Assembly (NCBI GenBank): GCA_023484515.1
Contig: JAMDAY010000020.1
Coordinates: 1 to 41,225, forward strand
Reading direction: 5' to 3'
Origin: Patescibacteria group bacterium
Lineage (GTDB): Bacteria > Patescibacteriota > Doudnabacteria > UBA920
DNA length: 41,225 bases
Shown here piece by piece: positions 30,964 through 37,720 of the stretch. Positions within the stretch are counted from its first letter, which is position 1. Every line of letters begins with the position of its first letter. Under the pieces are notes generated by a model. The model saw nothing but the letters and a program-made list of their open reading frames with translations. It did no database searches and was not told where the DNA came from. A program made the translations under genes and the position numbers.

Positions 30964-31057
30964 GATGACGCACATCTGGGATAAGTGGTTTTTAAATTGC
31001 CGGATAATAATCACCATCAACCAAACTTAAGGAAGATTGTCCCAGATGTGCGTCATC
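30964..31057. repeat. 94-bp element with 18-bp perfect inverted ends
   Basis: GATGACGCACATCTGGGA (30964-30981) and its exact complement (31040-31057). A degenerate extra arm, GATGGCGCACATTGGGGA, lies just to the left (30933-30950), so two related insertions or one duplicated end may be present. ATCCG-rich words and a CCCGCC-AGA-GGCGGG hairpin (31146-31160) fill the rest of the gap. Confidence 0.75.
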
Positions 31058-31198
31058 ACCAAAATTAGCTTAACTTTAGCAGGGTAGCCCAGGAAGACCG
31101 TCTTCACTGCCGGAAAGGATAAAGCACCTCCCGGATCCGCATATCCCCGCCAGAGGCGGGCAGGCGTATCAGTCCGTATTCCGCAAATACAGCGCATC

Positions 31199-31771
31199 TC
31201 ACCTTTTCTTTTTCCCGCCCAGCTCGTCCACTACCGCTATATGGCGGTAATCAAAAATGTCTTTGATAAATTTGTCAAAAGTATCGCGTCGCAGCAAAAA
31301 TTCTTCCACGGTCATAATGCTGTAATTAATTTCCAACCCCATCAGCTTTTGCGCGTTCCTTAAAAACATGTCCAGCTTGTTCAGGTTTACTTTTCCCACC
31401 AAGAGCAGGTCCACGGGCAGGTTCGGATAGCCGGTAAAGATGCCGCTTAAAAACGCGGCCCTAATTTTTCCAAGCTTTTTTATGGCGCTAAACAGTTCGT
31501 CTTGATATTTCGGCCCCTGCTTTTGCAGGTATTTCCTTATTTCCGGCATCAGCTTGTGCCTGTTGTTGAGCAGATAATATCTTTTTCCCCGCTTGCTAAA
31601 ACCCTTTAACACTCCCTGGTTGGACAAATGCCCCAAAGCCTGCCCTGCCCGCGCATGCGGTATCCCTAGGCGCTTAGAGACTTCTAAAACGGAAAAACTG
31701 CGTTCAGGCGCTACCAGAAAAAAACTTAAAATTGTCGAATTGGTCTTGGAATCTATTATGTCTTGGATCAT
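31199..31771 (-). CDS. winged-helix protein with degenerate nucleotidyltransferase-like domain
   Basis: 190 residues. Residues 1-70 form a winged helix (RSFSVLEVSKRLGIPHARAG, RGKRYYLLN). Residues 95-175 follow the minimal nucleotidyltransferase fold, but the usual GS-x-ArG-x-SDIDLLV reads LSGIFTGYPNLPVDLLLVG, so one of the two metal Asp residues is missing. Likely a DNA-binding regulator rather than an enzyme. A -10 TGATATAAT (31794-31789) gives a leader of about 11 nt. Confidence 0.65.
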   Translation of the reverse strand: MIQDIIDSKTNSTILSFFLVAPERSFSVLEVSKRLGIPHARAGQALGHLSNQGVLKGFSKRGKRYYLLNNRHKLMPEIRKYLQKQGPKYQDELFSAIKKLGKIRAAFLSGIFTGYPNLPVDLLLVGKVNLNKLDMFLRNAQKLMGLEINYSIMTVEEFLLRRDTFDKFIKDIFDYRHIAVVDELGGKKKR

Positions 31772-31841
31772 AAAAATTTGTTGTTTCTATTATATCACAT
31801 TTTTCCCGCCCTTAATACCGGACCCGATGGTTTAGCGATAA

Positions 31842-31870
31842 TTTGCTTTTTACCCCAAACATTGTATAAT
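31842..31870 (+). promoter_or_regulatory. promoter of the PP2C-like/propeller gene
   Basis: TTTGCT (31842-31847), 17-bp spacer, TATAAT (31865-31870). Leader about 11 nt, no Shine-Dalgarno sequence. Confidence 0.6.
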
Positions 31871-31887
31871 AAAAATAACAAATTTTT

Positions 31888-33915
31888 ATGGACGAACTAG
31901 AAAGCCAAATAGCCAAAATCCAATTAGGCAACGCTAAAAATACCAGCAGTTTTGTTTATACTTTCGCGGAAAAAGCTGCCGGCAGCCCGGCGGAAATGTA
32001 TGTGGTCTGCGAAATACCGGTTTTAAACCCCGCAGCCATAGAATCCTGCGAAAAAATTTGCCTGGCCATTTCCGCCGCTTTAAAACGGGCCTACCGCCGC
32101 CCTCCCACGGAAGAAACCTTTGAAAACGCCATTGCCCAGATTAACGAAGAAATTGGCAAACTGGCGGCCTTGGGGCAAGCCCGCTGGATAGACAAGCTTA
32201 ACGGCATTATTGGCATAAAAAACCGCCGCGCCTTTACCATTGCCACTTGCGGGAAAGTTTCCGCCTTCCTGCTCCGCAGCGGGGAATTTGCCGACATTTC
32301 CTGCTCCTCTCCGCAAAGCAATCCGCTCAAGGCTTTTGAAAACTATGCGATAGGAAAGATCCGGCTCAATGACATAATAATCCTGTCCACCACCCAATTG
32401 TTTAACTACCTTTCCATGGAACGGATAAAAATTATTTTGTCCGATGCCAATTTTTTGCATGCCACGCAAACCATTATTGAACTGCTTAAGGAAAATGCCG
32501 GGCCGGAAGTGGCTTTTGGCACCCTGTTGAACATGCAAGTGCCTTTGGGGCAAGTGGCGGACGAGGAAATAGATTTGGAAAATTACATATTGGAAACCGG
32601 GCCCAAGGGCGGCAAACTGGCAGCCATAACGGCTTTTGCCAAATCGGTTTTCGCTTTTGACAAAATTAAACGCAAACCGAGCATTGGACTTCCCCGCGTG
32701 TCGTCCTTGTCACGGCGCTTAAAAAATCTGGGCGGCAACACCAAAAATGCGGTGGCCAAAAGCAAAAGCCTATGGACTGCTTTGGGCAAAGGCGTTTCCG
32801 CCAGCCGCCGCACCCTGGACCTGGGGAATTTTAAGTCATTTTCCCCGCAAAAAAAATTCTTCTTTATTTCCGCGGCAGTGTTGCTGCTGGCTTTTGCGGT
32901 AAATCTTGGAATATCTTATAACCTGAAAAAGCATAAGCTGGCCGACCAGCAAATCGCGTCCGGCCTTAAGGAAGCGCAGACACTGCTTGCCAATGCCCAA
33001 ACCCTAATGCTTTACCAGGACGAAAACGGGGCTAGGCAAGCCTTGTCCCAAGCCCAAAGAAAGCTGCCCGATTCAATTGCCGTAAAATCCGCCAATAAGG
33101 AACTTTACGACCAAGTCAGCGGCCAAATGCAGGAACTAAGGCAAAAAATAGAAAAAGACATAAGCATCCAAGTTACGGCCATTGGCGGCTTGGGCGCGGC
33201 AGATTTTTTGATCAAGTTACCGGAATTCGTAGCCACCCAGATTAACGGTAATTTAATAAGCTACAATAAATCCTCGGGAAATTTGGAAGACGGAAATCTT
33301 AAATTACCGGATAAGATTATAGGCAGCCAATATATTAACGGCTCCACGGCAATTATTTACGACGGCCAAAGCTTAAAAGCGTGGAATTATAAAAACGGCG
33401 AGTTAGGGGCGGTTTTTTCGCAAAACGTGCCTTCGCAAGACGGGTTTGCGGGAATGGCCGCGTATCCGTCCAACAGCCGGGTCTACTTGGTAAACAAAAC
33501 TGCCGGGCAAATAACCAGCTTTCTAGTGGACAAAAACGCTTTAAGCCGGCCGGTAGCGTCGGTAAAAGATTCCAGCCTGGGCCAGGCCCTGGACCTTGCC
33601 ATTGACGGCAGCATTTACGTACTTACCCCTTCGGGGATTAGCAAATACCAAAACGGACAGCCGGTAAAATTTGACATGCCGTTTCTGCTGATTCCTTTTT
33701 CCGGCCGTGGGAAAATTTACACGGAAAAAGATTTCCAAAACTTTTATCTGCTGGATACGGGAAACAATCGCGTAGTGGTAATGGACAAACGCGGCAACCT
33801 GGTCGGCACCATTAAATCTCAAAGTTTTACCAAGCTTCGTGATTTCCAGGTGGATGAAAATAACAAAATAATCTACCTGCTCAATGACAGCAGCCTGCTT
33901 AAAGTGCAGTATTAA
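31888..33915 (+). CDS. PP2C-like domain, TM helix and beta-propeller protein
   Basis: 675 residues. Residues 1-235 resemble a PP2C phosphatase fold (ENYAIGKIRLNDIIILSTTQ corresponds to the strand that normally reads GDxxLLxTDG), but the metal Asp residues are not conserved. A basic linker (256-310) leads to one TM helix (324-343), then a helical exported segment (350-420) and repeated beta-strand units to the end (for example FYLLDTGNNRVVVMDKRGNL) typical of an NHL-like propeller. The layout suggests a transmembrane sensor or scaffold. It ends at a GC-rich terminator. Confidence 0.65.
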   Translation: MDELESQIAKIQLGNAKNTSSFVYTFAEKAAGSPAEMYVVCEIPVLNPAAIESCEKICLAISAALKRAYRRPPTEETFENAIAQINEEIGKLAALGQARWIDKLNGIIGIKNRRAFTIATCGKVSAFLLRSGEFADISCSSPQSNPLKAFENYAIGKIRLNDIIILSTTQLFNYLSMERIKIILSDANFLHATQTIIELLKENAGPEVAFGTLLNMQVPLGQVADEEIDLENYILETGPKGGKLAAITAFAKSVFAFDKIKRKPSIGLPRVSSLSRRLKNLGGNTKNAVAKSKSLWTALGKGVSASRRTLDLGNFKSFSPQKKFFFISAAVLLLAFAVNLGISYNLKKHKLADQQIASGLKEAQTLLANAQTLMLYQDENGARQALSQAQRKLPDSIAVKSANKELYDQVSGQMQELRQKIEKDISIQVTAIGGLGAADFLIKLPEFVATQINGNLISYNKSSGNLEDGNLKLPDKIIGSQYINGSTAIIYDGQSLKAWNYKNGELGAVFSQNVPSQDGFAGMAAYPSNSRVYLVNKTAGQITSFLVDKNALSRPVASVKDSSLGQALDLAIDGSIYVLTPSGISKYQNGQPVKFDMPFLLIPFSGRGKIYTEKDFQNFYLLDTGNNRVVVMDKRGNLVGTIKSQSFTKLRDFQVDENNKIIYLLNDSSLLKVQY

Positions 33916-33943
33916 AAAACTTGCGCAATTAAATACTTTGACT

Positions 33944-33966
33944 AAGGGCGGCCGCCCTTTTTCTTT
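33944..33966 (+). terminator. terminator of the PP2C-like/propeller gene
   Basis: AAGGGCGG/CCGCCCTT palindrome (33944-33959) followed by TTTCTTTT. Confidence 0.8.
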
Positions 33967-34008
33967 TCCCTTTTGCGCTATTGTGCTAGCACAATAGCGC
34001 AAAAGGGA
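33967..34008. repeat. 42-bp perfect palindrome
   Basis: TCCCTTTTGCGCTATTGTGC (33967-33986) begins an uninterrupted palindrome centred on GCTAGC and ending at 34008, directly after the terminator. It could extrude as a cruciform or be a scar or target of a transposon. A further hairpin GGCAGCC / GGCTGCC follows at about 34036-34060. Confidence 0.9.
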
Positions 34009-34145
34009 GCGGCAGGTAATACTATAATTTAACCGGCAGCCAGCAACGCCAAAGGCTGCCTTTGCGCCGATCCGGTAGAAGCCCGTTCCGGATTACTGCC
34101 GCCTTTTTAGCCAAAGCGTAAAGACACCTTTTGCCGGCCGCAGTG

Positions 34146-35315
34146 TTAATCCGATAATTTACCCTGCCTTTGGCGCATAAACGCTCCCACAATATGCTTT
34201 GCCTCGGCCAAATTTTCCGCTGACATCAGCTTTGCGCGCAATTCCCCGGCGCCGGCAAAGCCGGAAGCATAAGCCTTAAAATGCTTGCGCATTATCACAA
34301 ACGGCTTGCTTCCTTGGAATAAGCGGCCAAACAGCTCCGCGTGCTCAACCAAAACGCGCAACTTTTCTTCTATTGGTATTTTTGGCGCAGGTTCCGCGCG
34401 AATATCAGTGTCTAATTCGCTGCCCGGCTCCGCGTTTGTATCCGCGGCAAAATTTAAGCCATTACTATTGGCAATTAGATCTGCGCCTGATCCGCGCCCA
34501 AGATCTGCGTTAATATCCGCAATTCTAAAAAACCAGGGATTGCCAAACGCTCCCCTGCCGACCATTACCCCGTCCGCGCCCGATTCCTTAACTCGGGCCA
34601 ACCCCTCTTGGTAAGATCTTATGTCGCCGTTCCCCAAAATAACGGTTGGCGATTTTATTTTATCGCGGATTTTTATTGCCTCGGCAATTTTGTCCCAATG
34701 AGCCGGGACTTTGGACATTTCTTGTTTAGTGCGGCCGTGCAATATTAATGCAGCCGGTTCGGTTTGTAAAATTGTTTTGACCCACTCTCCCATTTCATCT
34801 GGTTTGCTGTAGCCGATGCGCGTCTTAACGGAAACCGGCAAACCGCCCGCGCCTTTTTTTGCGGCTAGAATAATTTCCTGCGCCAGTTTCGGCTCGCGTA
34901 TTAAGGCCGCGCATGCGCCAACGGCAATCTCCTTGGACTGGGGACAACCCATGTTAATGTCCACGCCGTCAAATTTTAATTTATTGATGATCTGCGCCGC
35001 CTGAAAAAACTTTTCCGGATCGCGGCCCCAAATTTGCGCCACAATCGGCCTTTGGGCTTCGGTGTATTTAAGGTCAATTTCCAACTTCTTGCGGCCTTCG
35101 GGATGCAGTAGCCCGTCCACGTTGACGAACTCGGTAAAAAGAACAAAGTTATTATAAAAATTGCGGGTTGTAGATTTATCGGCTTCCTTTTTGTCCCATA
35201 AATTGGAAGCGCTGTATCTTGCGAACATCTCCCGGAAAGCGCAATCCGTCACCTGCTCCATGGGAGCCAGGCAAAAGATCGGCTTGTTCAATTTTCGCCA
35301 AAAATTGGTAAACAT
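34146..35315 (-). CDS. tRNA-dihydrouridine synthase
   Basis: FMN enzyme reducing uridine in tRNA. 389 residues. FCLAPMEQVTD, catalytic-Cys motif NMGCPQ, HGRTKQEMSK and VGRGAFGNPWFF are all in place. It is longer than usual because of an insert of about 40 residues after the GNPWFF motif (about 270-312), rich in A, D, E, G, N and P with repeated AD/AEP words. Which Dus subfamily it belongs to cannot be read safely. Confidence 0.9.
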   Translation of the reverse strand: MFTNFWRKLNKPIFCLAPMEQVTDCAFREMFARYSASNLWDKKEADKSTTRNFYNNFVLFTEFVNVDGLLHPEGRKKLEIDLKYTEAQRPIVAQIWGRDPEKFFQAAQIINKLKFDGVDINMGCPQSKEIAVGACAALIREPKLAQEIILAAKKGAGGLPVSVKTRIGYSKPDEMGEWVKTILQTEPAALILHGRTKQEMSKVPAHWDKIAEAIKIRDKIKSPTVILGNGDIRSYQEGLARVKESGADGVMVGRGAFGNPWFFRIADINADLGRGSGADLIANSNGLNFAADTNAEPGSELDTDIRAEPAPKIPIEEKLRVLVEHAELFGRLFQGSKPFVIMRKHFKAYASGFAGAGELRAKLMSAENLAEAKHIVGAFMRQRQGKLSD

Positions 35316-35370
35316 TTAAATATTGATCAATTGATATAAAAGCATTTTACCTGAAATCCCCGGCATTTTC

Positions 35371-35396
35371 AACGGGTCAACCGCGGTTGACCCGTT
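35371..35396. repeat. 26-bp perfect palindrome upstream of the dihydrouridine synthase gene
   Basis: AACGGGTCAACCG (35371-35383) and its complement (35384-35396). Could be an operator or a terminator-like hairpin. Confidence 0.6.
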
Positions 35397-35430
35397 TTCA
35401 GTTGTAGAAAGTGGGACGAAACACTAACCC

Positions 35431-35613
35431 ACCCGCGCTTCCGCTGCCCGTCCCTTGCCTTATTTGCCAGCAATCCCCTGTCATCCCGGAACTTTGACGT
35501 TACGTTGGAGTATCCGAAATCTAAAACTAAGCACAGGCTGGATTCCGGATCAATTTGATATCTTGCAAATTGTCCGGAATGACACAGGAGGCGGAGAGAA
35601 GCGCATGGCGGGG
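35431..35613 (+). repeat. palindromic MITE-like element, copy 2
   Basis: Core 35477-35588 is bounded by CCTGTCATCCCGGA and TCCGGAATGACACAGG, with the hairpin ATTCCGGA-CAATTTG / CAAATTG-TCCGGAAT. The sequence AGCACAGGCTGGATTCCGGA and outer flanks CTTGCCTTATTT and GCGCATGGCGGGGC match copy 1 (13889-14103) in opposite orientation. Confidence 0.75.
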
Positions 35614-35665
35614 CAGTGTTTCTATGTTTATTGGCATCTTACCTGTTTTTTAGAATAATATAAGG

Positions 35666-35689
35666 CCGCCCTGTCTATAGACAGGGCGG
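35666..35689 (-). terminator. terminator of the rplJ-rplL operon
   Basis: 24-bp palindrome CCGCCCTGTCTA / TAGACAGGGCGG followed on the minus strand by a T-rich CCTTATATTATT. Confidence 0.7.
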
Positions 35690-35764
35690 TCTAATCGCGC
35701 TCTATTCGCGCTGCGGTATTTGCAATAATTCCGCTTCTAAAAGCTAGCAGCTATAAACTATGAG

Positions 35765-36175
35765 CTATTTCAACGTCACTTTCGCGCCGGCTTCTTCCAA
35801 TTTCTTCTTTAAGGCTTCGGCGTCGGCCTTATTGACGTTTTCCTTAACCGGCTTGGGTGCGCCGTCCACCAGATCCTTGGCTTCTTTCAGGCCAACGCCG
35901 GTGACTTCGCGCACTACTTTAATCACGTTAATCTTATTGACTCCGGCTTCGGTTAATTCCACGGTGAATTCCGTCTTTTCTTCAGCCGCGGCGCCGGCGC
36001 CTGCGCCGGCAGCGGGCATGGCGCCCATCATGACCGGGGCGGCCGCGCTTACGCCGAATTTGTCTTCCAGCACCTTAACCAGTTCACTAAGCTCCAACAC
36101 CGAAAGCTTTTCAATTTGTTCCACCAAAGCTTTAAACTTTTCGGGAACTTCCACTGTCTTAGTTTCGTCTGCCAT
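35765..36175 (-). CDS. rplL: 50S ribosomal protein bL12 (L7/L12)
   Basis: 136 residues from the ATG at 36175 ([14 protein letters not shown]); a start 7 codons upstream is less likely. N-terminal dimer domain with [19 protein letters not shown], an Ala/Gly/Met-rich hinge, and the factor-binding C-domain [20 protein letters not shown]. Stalk protein that recruits translation GTPases. 71 bp after rplJ. Confidence 0.95.
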   Translation of the reverse strand: MADETKTVEVPEKFKALVEQIEKLSVLELSELVKVLEDKFGVSAAAPVMMGAMPAAGAGAGAAAEEKTEFTVELTEAGVNKINVIKVVREVTGVGLKEAKDLVDGAPKPVKENVNKADAEALKKKLEEAGAKVTLK

Positions 36176-36246
36176 ATTAATATATACCTTTGACATTTGG
36201 CCCTTGACTTATGACAAGTCAAGCGTCAATTGTTAATTGTTAATCG

Positions 36247-36762
36247 TTACTTTTGCGCCATTGCGTTCAGCACGTTTACCAGCCCCCGGATATTGCCGGC
36301 CAGCACGTTCACGAACCCGGAAACCGGGGCGTTAATGGTGCGAACCACCATGCCGCGCAGCTCCTGCTTGGTCGGCATGTCCGCCAGCGCCAAAACCTGG
36401 TCCTTGCTAATAACCTTGCCGTCCGCAATGCCTTCCAGCACCGCAATGGTCTTAATGTCCTTGGACATATTCTTGACGCTCCGGGCCGGAGCGGTTTCGT
36501 CTTCCGCGGAAATGGAAAGTATGACCGGCGTCTTGTAGTCCAAAGCCGGGGCGGCAATGTTATTTTCTTCCAAAGCTTTCTTAACCAAGGTTAATTTGTA
36601 CACTTTGGAAAAAATATTGTCCTTCCTTAAAGTCTTGCGGAACTTGTCCAAGTCCTTAACCGTAGTGCCGCGATAATCGCTGAATACCACGGCCTTGGCC
36701 TGGGCCAATTTTTCCTTCAGTTCCTGCAAGTCCTTTTCTTTTTGGGATTTTACTTTTGCCAT
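36247..36762 (-). CDS. rplJ: 50S ribosomal protein uL10
   Basis: 171 residues. Conserved FSDYRGTTVKDLDKFRKTLR and VYKLTLVKKALEENN in the rRNA-binding domain, with a C-terminal helix for bL12 dimers. First gene of rplJ-rplL, without rplK-rplA upstream. A leader of about 290 nt with an internal terminator precedes it. Confidence 0.95.
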   Translation of the reverse strand: MAKVKSQKEKDLQELKEKLAQAKAVVFSDYRGTTVKDLDKFRKTLRKDNIFSKVYKLTLVKKALEENNIAAPALDYKTPVILSISAEDETAPARSVKNMSKDIKTIAVLEGIADGKVISKDQVLALADMPTKQELRGMVVRTINAPVSGFVNVLAGNIRGLVNVLNAMAQK

Positions 36763-36789
36763 AAATTATTGCTGATCCTTATTTACTAT

Positions 36790-36854
36790 CATACAAGAGA
36801 GTATGAAAGTGGCCGACCTTTGATCCACCTCTATTTGAATTAAATTTAGAGGAT
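36790..36854 (-). promoter_or_regulatory. hairpins just upstream of rplJ
   Basis: CATAC/GTATG (36790-36794, 36801-36805) and GATC..CCTCTA/TAGAGG..GATC (36822-36854). They lie between the attenuator and the rplJ start and may tune translation. Confidence 0.45.
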
Positions 36855-36905
36855 CATCCACCGAAGCTTTTGGCGAAGGGGGATGGAATAAATATCCTTT
36901 TAGAT

Positions 36906-37050
36906 AAAAAATAACTCGGATTTTCCCGAGTATAAATTGCGGCGTTCAAATATTGCCAGCTAATTGGCACGCTGCACTTTTCCTCGGCGGGCTTTGCTCC
37001 TTGGGAGATTATGATCAATTTGATCGCCAACTGTCTTAGGATATTTAGTT
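36906..37050 (-). ncRNA. putative L10-type leader RNA with attenuator
   Basis: The transcript from the promoter at 37057-37085 begins near 37050 with a segment reading CCTAAGACAGTTGGCGAT, which resembles, from memory, the L10-leader element that binds the L10-L12 complex. It ends in ACTCGG (36931-36926 side) / CCGAGT with TATTTTTTA, an intrinsic terminator (36906-36931). Read-through would reach rplJ. A separate small RNA is the alternative. Confidence 0.5.
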
Positions 37051-37056
37051 GCAAAT

Positions 37057-37085
37057 ATTATAGCAGAAGGTTAAACAGCCGTCAA
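37057..37085 (-). promoter_or_regulatory. rplJ-rplL promoter
   Basis: Minus strand: TTGACG (37085-37080), 17-bp spacer, TATAAT (37062-37057), one of the strongest promoters in the window. Confidence 0.75.
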
Positions 37086-37090
37086 ATAAA

Positions 37091-37669
37091 TTAATTAAAT
37101 ACCAGCTTCGGCAAGTACCAGACCAGGGCTGCGGTTTCTCGGAAATAGTAATATATTAAGTCGCTTTTGCTATAATAAAACGGGTCTGGCGCGCTCCAAT
37201 AGACCGGGCCAAAGCCGTTGCGCTTGGCAACCAGGGCGGCCCTGGCCAAATGAAAACGGTCGCTGACAATTACCAGGCTTTTGGCCTGCGGGTCCAAAGC
37301 CTTGGAATTTTTAATGTTTTCAAAGGTAGAATGGGAATTCTGCTCAAGGATTAACGGGACAGGCCGCGCCGAATTTTTTTCTATGACCTTTTTCATATAC
37401 TGGGCTTCCGATATGTCCTGGTCGGAAATCCTGCCTCCGGAAAGGATCATTTCCGCGCCTTTGCCCTGCTGGTACAGCCTTAGCCCTTGCATGCTGCGGT
37501 TATAAAGCGCTGGCGTGTTAATGGCTGCTCCCAAAACAATAATAGCGTCGGCCTTTTCGGGAATTTGGCAGTGGTATTGTCCCACGCCGAATACCACGCT
37601 GAATGACACCAAAAACAAAACAGCCGCAGCCAAGGCTGTAATTTTGAAAATTTTCAAAATTTTCCTCAT
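37091..37669 (-). CDS. YdcF/ElyC/SanA-like (DUF218) membrane protein
   Basis: 192 residues. One N-terminal TM helix (about 8-29), then ADAIIVLGAAI, SGGRISDQDISEA, EQNSHSTFENIKNS and VSDRFHLARAALVAKR, all DUF218 signatures. Relatives affect envelope integrity and peptidoglycan precursor use. It is divergent from the class A PBP gene with a 51-bp gap. TGCTAAAAT ends 6 nt before the ATG, suggesting a leaderless message. Confidence 0.85.
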   Translation of the reverse strand: MRKILKIFKITALAAAVLFLVSFSVVFGVGQYHCQIPEKADAIIVLGAAINTPALYNRSMQGLRLYQQGKGAEMILSGGRISDQDISEAQYMKKVIEKNSARPVPLILEQNSHSTFENIKNSKALDPQAKSLVIVSDRFHLARAALVAKRNGFGPVYWSAPDPFYYSKSDLIYYYFRETAALVWYLPKLVFN

Positions 37670-37675
37670 AACCGC

Positions 37676-37681
37676 ATTTTA
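37676..37681 (-). promoter_or_regulatory. extended -10 promoter of the YdcF-like gene
   Basis: TGC-TAAAAT on the minus strand, 6 nt before the start codon; no clear -35 box. Confidence 0.4.
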
Positions 37682-37720
37682 GCACAAAATAAAAGTTTTG
37701 GCAGTTTTGTCCGTCAAAAA

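Noticed and set aside
36854-37054. 66-codon minus-strand frame upstream of rplJ
   Set aside because: It covers the leader RNA and its terminator, which explain the sequence better.
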